A stretch of 7,527 nucleotides of DNA, taken from Candidatus Omnitrophota bacterium (GTDB lineage: Bacteria; Omnitrophota; Gorgyraeia; Gorgyraeales; Gorgyraeaceae). Numbering within the stretch: position 1 is the stretch's first letter; every line of letters starts with the position of its first letter. The position numbers and the translations under genes were made by a program. Where the stretch lies: positions 1 to 7,527 of the forward strand of contig JAPLMC010000059.1 in NCBI GenBank assembly GCA_026387215.1, given 5' to 3'. Shown here piece after piece: positions 1 to 5,868 of this stretch. The notes below the pieces were generated by a model, which had not been told where the DNA came from, did no database searches, and saw only the letters and a list, made by a program, of their open reading frames with translations.

Positions 1-1149
1 CTTTTTACCGTCTTCATAAAAATCCAGCTCTTTTATCTCTACCCAGTCTTTTTTGCCTTTATGCAGAATCTTATCCGCAATCTTTTCGGCATTTATAAGA
101 TGCTCATAGATAGCTTTTCTTAAATGATAAAGATAAAGCCCTCCGAACACCCCGTGCCAATACGCGCAATTGCACTGGCCTTTATATAATTCGCGTAAAG
201 CTGAAGCATCCTTTACCGAATTCACCTTTTCGCTCACATGATGCATTTTTCTGACCATCTGATTTGTTTCAGGGTATTTTTTAAGAAAATTCAGCCATGA
301 GCCATGCGACCATTCCATCATCTCCTGATACGATGCCTCAGGTATCTTTATTTTCTTCATGGCCGGATTTGACTTCAGATAATCCGACAATCTTACGGTA
401 ATAATCCAATCTTTGTTCCTGGTTAATTCCTCAAAGAACTTATTGAGCCAGTTCTGCTTATAAACCCAGTCATGGGTAAAAGGCCACTCTCCGAATTTTT
501 CAGCGTCATCTCCGTATGTAAATAAAGGCTCATGTCTTCTTGAGGCAATTCCTTTAAAATAATCTACAATCTCTCCCGGCATTTTAAAAGGTATCATATA
601 CCGGAGTGACTTGCTTGATGGAAATATCGCTAGCTCTTTATTTTTTTCGCCTGTTGTAAAGTATCCGAACAGCTCATCTTTATTCAATCCAGCCTTTATG
701 AAATGTTCATCGTCCAGAATAGAATATTTCATGCCAGCTTTGTTAAAATCTTTGGCTAGTTCAGAAATCCATACTCTTTCCGGAGTCCATATGCCCTGCA
801 CCTCTTGCCCAAACCTTTTTTTCACATAGCTGGCCATCATTTTTATCTGGCCTAATCTGTCTCTCTCTGGTATGCTTGTAAAAATAGGTTCATAATATCC
901 GCCGCCCAATATCTCTACCTGGCCTCTATCTACCATTACTCTTACCCTGTCCAGATAATCAGGATGATGCGCTTCAAAGTAGTCCAGAAGACACCCTGAA
1001 AAATGAAATGCCATCTTTATATCAGGGTATTTTTCAAACACATCCAAGAAACTCTTATAACAATTTTGATAAGCCCTTTCGATAATGTCATCAAAATTTC
1101 CGACAGGCTGGTGAAAATGCAGGCACATCCCAAAGTAAACTTTGTTCAT
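1..1149 (-). CDS. GH57 4-alpha-glucanotransferase / alpha-amylase-like enzyme, 3' end cut by window
   Basis: This frame runs open from the ATG at 1149 to the window edge (383 codons, no stop). I read it as the N-terminal part of a GH57 enzyme of the 4-alpha-glucanotransferase/alpha-amylase type, which cleaves alpha-1,4-glucan and transfers or hydrolyses the segment. The GH57 start motif LHFHQP is at residues 10-15. The nucleophile region GIWTPERVW is at 119-127 (predicted nucleophile Glu124), and the acid/base region GDDAEKFGEWP is at 213-223 (predicted Asp215). A DUF1925-like helical segment follows, with SHGSWLNF (281-288) and QCNCAYWHGVFGGLY (325-339). The last residues look like the entry to the beta-rich DUF1926 C-terminal domain, so roughly 270 residues of a usual ~650 would lie outside the window. 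It starts 35 bp after glgA, presumably in the same operon. No convincing Shine-Dalgarno precedes the start; it was chosen because the catalytic barrel begins at once. Transferase versus amylase activity cannot be decided from sequence. Confidence 0.9.
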   Translation of the reverse strand, partial: MNKVYFGMCLHFHQPVGNFDDIIERAYQNCYKSFLDVFEKYPDIKMAFHFSGCLLDYFEAHHPDYLDRVRVMVDRGQVEILGGGYYEPIFTSIPERDRLGQIKMMASYVKKRFGQEVQGIWTPERVWISELAKDFNKAGMKYSILDDEHFIKAGLNKDELFGYFTTGEKNKELAIFPSSKSLRYMIPFKMPGEIVDYFKGIASRRHEPLFTYGDDAEKFGEWPFTHDWVYKQNWLNKFFEELTRNKDWIITVRLSDYLKSNPAMKKIKIPEASYQEMMEWSHGSWLNFLKKYPETNQMVRKMHHVSEKVNSVKDASALRELYKGQCNCAYWHGVFGGLYLYHLRKAIYEHLINAEKIADKILHKGKKDWVEIKELDFYEDGKK

Positions 1150-1184
1150 ATCTTTTAACCACTTTAACCGCGTCCCTTTGTTAT

Positions 1185-2615
1185 CTATAAGTTTTTATAG
1201 AGCTTCAGATATTGTTCAGCTGATGATTCCCAGGAATAATCGCAAAGAACACAATTTTTAAGAAGTTCATCCCAAAGTTTTTTATTCTTAAAAATAGCTA
1301 CAGCTTCTTTGATCGATCCTAAAAGCGCTTCATTAGTAGCGTCTTTAAATTTGAACCCATTTCCTTTTTTAGTGGCTGGATTGAAATTTTGAATCGTATC
1401 ATCCAATCCACCTACTGCCCTGACTATGGGCACAGTCGCGTATTTAAGGCTATACATCTGGTTTAATCCGCATGGTTCATACCTGGACGGCATTAAAAAC
1501 ATATCCGCTCCCGCCTCTATTTTATGAGATAGGGCGTTGTCAAATTTTACGCTGACGCCCACCTTGCCTTTATACTTTTTAGCCAGTTCTTGAAATATAT
1601 TATTATATTTTTCATCGCCAAATCCAAGTATAACAAAATCGCTATCTTTTAAAATATCCGTCATCATATTTACTACCAGGTCTATGCCTTTCTGCTCTGC
1701 AAGCCTTGTTATCATAGCTATGAGAGGCCTTTTGGCGTTATATTTTATTTCAAATGCTTCAGCCAGGTCTTTCTTGCACGCCGCCTTGCCGCCAAGATCT
1801 TTTTCATCGTATTTTTCAGCTATAAATTTATCAACGCTAGGGCTCCATACAGAATAATCCACCCCATTTATTATTCCATAGAGATCCTTTTCTTTTGCTC
1901 TCAAAAGTCCGTCCAGGCCAAATCCAAATTCAGCGGTAAGAATTTCTTTGCTGTAGCCTTTACTTACAGTACTTATAGCGTCTGAAAAAACAATTCCTGC
2001 TTTCATGAAGCTCAATTTGTCCCAAAACTCAACTCCAGATAGGTTGAATAAATCCCAAGAAATATCCAGGTATGGCACTACGTCTTTAACAAAAAGCCCT
2101 TGGTAAGCCATATTATGTATTGTAAAAAGTACCTTTGTCTTGTTAAATATAGGATTATTTTGATAGTGGGTCTTGATATACAAAGGCACCAGGCCTGACT
2201 GCCAATCATTGCAATGCAATATATCCTGTTTGCCTATATGAGGTATAGAAGCAAGTATTGCCTTTGCGTAAAAACCAAACCTGAAAGCGTTGTCAAAATA
2301 ATCCCCTTGAGGCGTGCCGTATAAAAATTCCCTGTTGTAATATTCATTTTTCTCTATAAAATATACATCCACCCCATTATGTTTTAACAAAAGAAGATTA
2401 AAAAGCTCTTCTCTGTTGTCTATCCTGAGAGATATGTTCTTTTTAAACACACTAGGTTTAAAGCCGTTTTTCTTAACCAACTGGTAATAAGGAAGAATTA
2501 TGCTTGAGGTATGCCCTTTTTTAGCAATAGCCTCAGGTAAAGCCCCAATTACATCAGCCAAGCCTCCTGTTTTTGCAAATGGAAAAACTTCCGGGGAAAT
2601 AAACAAAATATTCAT
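1185..2615 (-). CDS. glgA: Glycogen (starch) synthase, GT5 family
   Basis: This is a complete 476-residue bacterial-type glycogen synthase, the usual length for GlgA. It transfers glucose from ADP-glucose (in some lineages UDP-glucose) to the non-reducing end of an alpha-1,4-glucan in the cytoplasm. It has the GT-B two-domain layout. The N-terminal GT5 domain carries the KTGGLADV motif at residues 15-22 (Lys15 binds nucleotide-sugar), HCNDWQSGL at 134-142 and TIHNMAYQG at 165-173. NGVDYSVWSP is at 250-259. The C-terminal GT1-like domain carries ITRLAEQKG at 302-310 (Arg304 and Lys309 expected at the phosphates) and SRYEPCGLNQMYSL at 377-390, where Glu380 matches the conserved catalytic-site Glu. 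It ends with DYSWESSAEQY. The start is supported by AAAGGA at 2621-2626, five bases from the ATG. It follows the GH57 gene by 67 bp containing a large palindrome and precedes another GH57 gene by 35 bp. All key motifs are intact. Nucleotide-sugar preference is inferred from family only. Confidence 0.96.
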   Translation of the reverse strand: MNILFISPEVFPFAKTGGLADVIGALPEAIAKKGHTSSIILPYYQLVKKNGFKPSVFKKNISLRIDNREELFNLLLLKHNGVDVYFIEKNEYYNREFLYGTPQGDYFDNAFRFGFYAKAILASIPHIGKQDILHCNDWQSGLVPLYIKTHYQNNPIFNKTKVLFTIHNMAYQGLFVKDVVPYLDISWDLFNLSGVEFWDKLSFMKAGIVFSDAISTVSKGYSKEILTAEFGFGLDGLLRAKEKDLYGIINGVDYSVWSPSVDKFIAEKYDEKDLGGKAACKKDLAEAFEIKYNAKRPLIAMITRLAEQKGIDLVVNMMTDILKDSDFVILGFGDEKYNNIFQELAKKYKGKVGVSVKFDNALSHKIEAGADMFLMPSRYEPCGLNQMYSLKYATVPIVRAVGGLDDTIQNFNPATKKGNGFKFKDATNEALLGSIKEAVAIFKNKKLWDELLKNCVLCDYSWESSAEQYLKLYKNL

Positions 2616-2640
2616 TTTTATCCTTTCTTTGCTTTATATT

Positions 2641-2675
2641 AACCGCGTAGGTTGCCTACGGCAACCTACGCGGTT
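2641..2675. repeat. Perfect palindrome, 16-bp stem with TAC loop
   Basis: The left arm AACCGCGTAGGTTGCC (2641-2656) is the exact reverse complement of 2660-2675, with loop TAC at 2657-2659. The hexamer CGTAGG or its complement CCTACG occurs three times (2646-2651, 2655-2660, 2665-2670), so a smaller nested hairpin with loop TTG is also possible. The element starts 7 bp after the stop of the upstream GH57 gene and ends 25 bp before glgA. It is GC-richer than its surroundings. On the transcribed strand it is followed by AATATAAAG, not a T-run, so it is not a typical intrinsic terminator. It could be a dispersed palindromic repeat, or an mRNA stem that protects or tunes the glgA part of the transcript. 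Confidence 0.9.
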
Positions 2676-2682
2676 GTGGTGG

Positions 2683-3894
2683 TCAAAATAGTATCTCATC
2701 TCTAATCTTCCCAGCTATATACCTTGCCACAATCACCTTCTTGTAACACTTTTTCTTTTCAGAATCTCTACAGCCTGAGTTAGCTACTGCGAGATATGAA
2801 TTTAATATTGCCTCTTCCTGTAGAATAAGGCCTTTATTTATAAGATTTTCATTCCACATTCTGCCTTTATTAGCCCACCAAAACTGGCAGCTATGTAAAG
2901 CCATATCAAGCGTTTCCCTAGCTATATTAAAAAATGGCGCAGATTTATCGTTATTATTCTTATTTTCTGCTTCTTGAAATATCTCCAAGCATATATTCAT
3001 ATGCTCCCATTGCAATTTATGGACTAGATTATGAGGCGTATTCCATAACGGGTAATAGTTTCCTGCCATAATTTCTTCATTAGAAGTGCTCCAGGAAGAA
3101 GGCTTTGGAGGTTTTGTCTTTACCGCAGGGAATATTTTCAATAATTCGCTAATACCCACTACTTCCACTTCATCGGAATCTTTAATAATTTCATAAGCTT
3201 TCCCTAAAAATATGTTTTCCCAGTCATGGATATGATGGCCAAATGTCTCTGCGTCCATTGCTGTTACTATATATGCGTCTTCTTTTCCATCTGCAAGTTC
3301 TTTGATTCTCGATACAAACCCCGTAGCATCGAAATTCTTAAAGCTGATCATGTTGCTGATTATATCATCCCTGAAAAATACCTTCATATTTCCAGAGCTA
3401 AGCCTAAAACTTGATATATGCTCCATGGGCCATTTCCCCTGAGAAGCAATCCCGCTAACTATAACCCATTCATAGCCCATGCCTCTTATAATAGAAGCTG
3501 CTTCGTCAGAGTAGCACATCTCTGGCAGAAAAAATCCTTTTGGCTTATAACTATTCTTGAAAAAATACAAGTTGGCAAGATTGTTTAATTCTATCTGTCT
3601 TTTAACTTCTTGCGTAGGTATTAATGGAAGGATTGCGTGAAATTTTGCTGATTCTACAAACTCAACTTGGCCTCTTTCGCCAAGTTCCGCAAGGCCCGTT
3701 AAAATATCCCCGTGGCCATGACTAGCCAGCATTTCAGTAAGCACCCCGCACATATTCACAGTAACTCTGGATTCAGGATGTTCTTTAAAGACCTTTACTA
3801 AAGGCCTGTATGATTCTTTGCAAACCTTTGCAAGAACATCGTGGGACTGTGTAGGAGGCTGATAAAAATGTAAAAGAGGCGCCCAGTATATCAT
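2683..3894 (-). CDS. GH57 glycoside hydrolase, amylase-like, specificity unknown
   Basis: This 403-residue protein is a GH57 catalytic barrel plus a helical C-terminal region. The GH57 motif appears as LLHFYQPP (residues 7-14), with Tyr where many relatives have His. The nucleophile region is GFFLPEMCYS (120-129; predicted Glu125). The acid/base region is AMDAETFGHHIHDWE (212-226; predicted Asp214). A segment with SSWST (266-270) and YPLWNTPHNLVHKLQW (281-296) and a helix with SCQFWWA (335-341) follow. All signatures needed for alpha-glucan cleavage or transfer seem present. No signal peptide or membrane segment is visible, so it should be cytoplasmic. The start overlaps the stop of the DUF2934 gene as ATGA (3891-3894), and GGAG at 3899-3902 lies four bases upstream, which fixes the start. 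It is shorter than characterised GH57 amylases and glucanotransferases and lacks their C-terminal beta domain. Membership in GH57 is clear; hydrolase versus transferase is not. Confidence 0.88.
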   Translation of the reverse strand: MIYWAPLLHFYQPPTQSHDVLAKVCKESYRPLVKVFKEHPESRVTVNMCGVLTEMLASHGHGDILTGLAELGERGQVEFVESAKFHAILPLIPTQEVKRQIELNNLANLYFFKNSYKPKGFFLPEMCYSDEAASIIRGMGYEWVIVSGIASQGKWPMEHISSFRLSSGNMKVFFRDDIISNMISFKNFDATGFVSRIKELADGKEDAYIVTAMDAETFGHHIHDWENIFLGKAYEIIKDSDEVEVVGISELLKIFPAVKTKPPKPSSWSTSNEEIMAGNYYPLWNTPHNLVHKLQWEHMNICLEIFQEAENKNNNDKSAPFFNIARETLDMALHSCQFWWANKGRMWNENLINKGLILQEEAILNSYLAVANSGCRDSEKKKCYKKVIVARYIAGKIRDEILF

Positions 3895-4079
3895 TTTACT
3901 CCAATGTCCTCTTTAACCAATATTTCAGCATTAAGCCAATCTTCAAGGTCATTACCAGACTGGCATCCTCTTTTTTCATAAATCTCATACGCCTTTTTCT
4001 GGACAAGCTGCATAAATTCCTCGCGACTGATACGATTTTCATTATCCAGCGATAACACCTTCTTCAGTTTCTTAAACAT
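3891..4079 (-). CDS. DUF2934 family small protein
   Basis: This encodes a 62-residue soluble protein. The core resembles the DUF2934 family: a helix with VQKKAYEIYEKRG (residues 26-38 from this start) followed by NDLEDWLNAE (43-52), the family's typical acidic/Trp end. Before it lies a basic N-terminus (MFKKLKKVL) and ISREEF. DUF2934 has no established biochemical role that I know of. I chose the ATG at 4079 over an in-frame TTG at 4091 because GGAGG at 4084-4088 sits four bases before the ATG and would fall inside the longer version. It is first gene of the unit that continues into a GH57 enzyme, with a 4-bp ATGA overlap, suggesting coupled translation and perhaps a role tied to that enzyme. 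It follows a promoter and structured leader. Family assignment is from motif recognition only. Confidence 0.82.
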   Translation of the reverse strand: MFKKLKKVLSLDNENRISREEFMQLVQKKAYEIYEKRGCQSGNDLEDWLNAEILVKEDIGVK

Positions 4080-4083
4080 TTTT

Positions 4084-4088
4084 CCTCC
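4084..4088 (-). promoter_or_regulatory. Ribosome binding site GGAGG of the DUF2934 gene
   Basis: GGAGG on the minus strand, four bases (AAAA) upstream of the ATG at 4079. It decides the start against TTG at 4091. It directly follows the 3' arm of a 10-bp hairpin, so stem stability or stacking could affect ribosome access. Confidence 0.75.
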
Positions 4089-4111
4089 CAATTTTTGCGA
4101 AGCAAAAATTG
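4089..4111. repeat. Hairpin copy 1, perfect 10-bp stem
   Basis: CAATTTTTGC (4089-4098), loop GAA, GCAAAAATTG (4102-4111). It is followed on the plus strand by ATCC. Its structure and flanks resemble copy 2 about 64 bp away. On the mRNA strand its 3' arm runs directly into the ribosome binding site. Confidence 0.85.
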
Positions 4112-4151
4112 ATCCCGAGCGACCAGCGTTTTATCACAGTATCGCGAGGGG

Positions 4152-4178
4152 CCAATTTTTGTTAATCAAAATTGATCC
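4152..4178. repeat. Hairpin copy 2, related to copy 1
   Basis: CCAATTTTTG then TTAAT then CAAAATTGATCC. The arms pair over seven bases, or eight with one T bulged. Compared with copy 1, it shares the leading CCAATTTTTG and the trailing CAAAA(A)TTGATCC but has a different loop and one fewer A. This looks like a duplicated or dispersed repeat in which the second copy has decayed. Confidence 0.75.
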
Positions 4179-4222
4179 TAAGCCCAGATTTATCGGGATG
4201 ATGGACCCTATTGTATTTTTAG

Positions 4223-4251
4223 AATATATCAGATAATAAAATATCTGTCAA
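4223..4251 (-). promoter_or_regulatory. Sigma70-type promoter with spacer palindrome
   Basis: On the minus strand a perfect -35 box TTGACA (4246-4251) is separated by exactly 17 bases from TATATT (4223-4228; five of six matches to TATAAT). It lies just beyond the stop of the upstream GH57 gene and points at the DUF2934 gene. The predicted start of transcription is near 4216. A palindrome, CAGATA (4242-4247) with TATCTG (4230-4235) on the mRNA-sense strand separated by six bases, fills the spacer and overlaps the last two bases of the -35 box. That is a plausible repressor operator. Both calls are from consensus matching only. Confidence 0.7.
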
Positions 4252-4256
4252 CGAAT

Positions 4257-5579
4257 CTATTTAAGCGCCTCCATCCCCCTACGGCAGATCTCCTTTGCAT
4301 AATCTGTCCAAACACCTGTGCCCCAGTAACGGAAACAACTTGTCTGAGATAATAATAAATAAAGAAGCGCTTTTTTATAGTTAGCACTATTTTTATCAAC
4401 ATCTTTATTGTCAAATTTCTTATGAAATGCTGCGCTAAGCTGGATTATCGGGTCCATTATATCTTCATAACCCTTTACCCAGTCTTTATCGTTTGTCCAA
4501 GACGCCTTTTCTAAGCTAAAGCTGGGATATTTCTGTTTTACTTTTTCAATAGCCTTGTCAGCTGCGCCCTGAGAATATTCTTTTAAGAACTCCCATATCT
4601 TACTCTGAGAAATAGGTTGTACAGGCATAAATGACTTTTCATCCAAACCAGCCTTTTTTACAAATTCAAGATATTCTGTGCCATTTATGCCAATTGTGCC
4701 TTCCATACCTACTTCTCGAAAAACCTTCTTATACGCTTCTGGAAATTCATTCATCATTACTCCGCCGTTTTCTCCGTCTCCTATCTGAGCTACAAAACCT
4801 GGAAGGTCCACTCCGCAATATTTTTCATGGCTCAAAGTCTTGGCTTCGTAATATGGCTGCATCTGGCCTATAAGTTTATTATCAGACCCTTGCGTTTTTA
4901 TAATTACGGTTATTTCCAGTTTTTCGCCGAGAGAATTTTTAGCAACTAATTTATGCGGAAAATGCGGCCTTCTTATAGGCGTACCGTCCAGGTTTTCTAT
5001 CGTATGCTCCTGAACCATGAGCCATTTGTATCCGCATTCTTTCAAAGCTTTTACATACTCAAAACACACATCAGGATGAATCGGAAGATGCATCTCAGGG
5101 CTAGAAAACCCTTTAACATCTTTAAGGGCTTTTTGGCCGAATATCGAAGCGAAACAATCCTGCCATTCTTTTATATGAAGCTTTATATCTGGTACAGGCG
5201 TAGAACTGACCACAGAATGAGACCACATCGTCCCAAGCCATTCTACATATCCGGAATATTTTTTATCACAGGTAACAATCTTGAGATTATCTAAAACTTT
5301 TTCTTCGCCCATATCCTTAAAACCCCAGAGAAGATTTCCGGAATAATCCAGCATGATCTTTGGATTTTTACCTTCACCTGAGAGTTCCCTTACGAAATCA
5401 GCTATTCTTGAATAGCAATTCAAAAATACAGGCGCATTGTGATTATCTCCGATATTCTGGTGCTCCATCATATACTGCAAATTGGAAATAAGTCTTGCTG
5501 TCCTAATATCATCTCCGCCAGCTGGAATCATTGGTTGATGCATATGAAGTGCTATTCCGAAACATGAATTCATTTTCAT
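4257..5579 (-). CDS. Divergent GH57-like glycoside hydrolase, specificity unknown
   Basis: This complete 440-residue protein has GH57-like signatures but diverges from the better-known subfamilies. The N-terminal motif is ALHMHQPMIPAGG (residues 10-22). A probable nucleophile region is GFSSPEMHLP (157-166; candidate Glu162). The candidate acid/base region is IGDGENGGVMMNEFP (266-280; Asp268), which replaces the usual D-A/G-E-x-F-G pattern. The C-terminus has QTSCFRYWGTGVWTDY (412-427), a helical block like that of other GH57 proteins. No signal peptide or membrane helix is seen. The start is supported by AAGGAG at 5584-5589 and overlaps the stop of the preceding frame as ATGA (5576-5579), indicating coupled translation after the branching enzyme. 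A role in alpha-glucan trimming or transfer is inferred from neighbours. Activity and substrate are not deducible, and a non-catalytic or different-sugar role is possible. Confidence 0.8.
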   Translation of the reverse strand: MKMNSCFGIALHMHQPMIPAGGDDIRTARLISNLQYMMEHQNIGDNHNAPVFLNCYSRIADFVRELSGEGKNPKIMLDYSGNLLWGFKDMGEEKVLDNLKIVTCDKKYSGYVEWLGTMWSHSVVSSTPVPDIKLHIKEWQDCFASIFGQKALKDVKGFSSPEMHLPIHPDVCFEYVKALKECGYKWLMVQEHTIENLDGTPIRRPHFPHKLVAKNSLGEKLEITVIIKTQGSDNKLIGQMQPYYEAKTLSHEKYCGVDLPGFVAQIGDGENGGVMMNEFPEAYKKVFREVGMEGTIGINGTEYLEFVKKAGLDEKSFMPVQPISQSKIWEFLKEYSQGAADKAIEKVKQKYPSFSLEKASWTNDKDWVKGYEDIMDPIIQLSAAFHKKFDNKDVDKNSANYKKALLYLLLSQTSCFRYWGTGVWTDYAKEICRRGMEALK

Positions 5580-5848
5580 ATCGCTCCTTCGTTTATCTTT
5601 GTTTGAATATAATATTTAGCGCAATCTATATTAGAAAAAATATTATCTCTTGATTCAACCTCCTGAAGCCATTCTTTATCAATAGAGCCATTGAGCATAT
5701 CTTTATAAATATGGGTAAATCTATTTACATGAAGCTTTACTCTTTTATTGGCGTATTCCACCATTGTGCCTGTTTTCATTATAAACGGCCAATCGCTCGC
5801 CTGCGCCAGAAGCAACTCCCTCGCAGCTTGATTCAGTGCCAGCCTCAT
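5576..5848 (-). CDS. C-terminal fragment of frameshifted GH57 branching enzyme
   Basis: Ninety residues from the first ATG in this frame; the frame itself is open back to 5896. The sequence is not an independent family. ALNQAARELLLAQASDW (residues 4-20), FIMKTGTMVEYA (22-33) and WLQEVESRDNIF (60-71) match the end of GH57 1,4-alpha-glucan branching enzymes, where they normally continue the chain that here stops at 5869. No Shine-Dalgarno precedes the ATG at 5848 (upstream is A-rich), arguing against a true separate gene. The stop overlaps the start of the next gene (ATGA). The block seems undamaged otherwise, so the break is recent, an assembly or sequencing error, or somehow bypassed. Confidence 0.8.
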   Translation of the reverse strand: MRLALNQAARELLLAQASDWPFIMKTGTMVEYANKRVKLHVNRFTHIYKDMLNGSIDKEWLQEVESRDNIFSNIDCAKYYIQTKINEGAI

Positions 5849-5868
5849 AAGATCATTTTTATCTTTTT

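Larger units (their letters stand above)
4080..4216 (-). promoter_or_regulatory. Structured 5' leader of the DUF2934-GH57-glgA unit
   Basis: If transcription starts about seven bases after the -10 box (near 4216), the mRNA has a leader of about 135 nt before the DUF2934 start. It would contain a small stem near 4183-4197 (CCCGA pairing with TCTGGG, one bulge), then two related AT-rich hairpins (around 4153-4174 and 4089-4111). Between the hairpins, imperfectly complementary arms CCCGAGCGA (4114-4122) and TCGCGAGGG (4142-4150) could form a third stem. Such a leader is longer than needed for simple initiation and could regulate translation or stability. I do not recognise a known riboswitch or thermometer. 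The exact ends are inferred. Confidence 0.45.

Noticed and set aside
2641..2675. Palindrome as intrinsic terminator
   Set aside because: The stem is followed on the transcribed strand by AATATAAAG rather than a T-run, and glgA follows at once with no room for a new promoter.
4080..4091. TTG start at 4091 giving a 66-residue DUF2934 protein
   Set aside because: The first residues would be encoded by the GGAGG ribosome binding site itself. The ATG at 4079 has that site at normal spacing.
4229..4414. Minus-strand open frame of 61 codons
   Set aside because: It overlaps the end of the divergent GH57 gene in another frame and runs over the promoter. Its composition is unlike a real protein.
4953..5294. 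Plus-strand open frame of 113 codons
   Set aside because: It is antisense to the divergent GH57 gene, shows no family resemblance and has no ribosome binding site. Other plus-strand open frames (611-829, 2500-2691, 3226-3414, 4631-4873, 6217-6477, 6491-6712) are rejected for the same kind of reason: they lie opposite well-supported genes.
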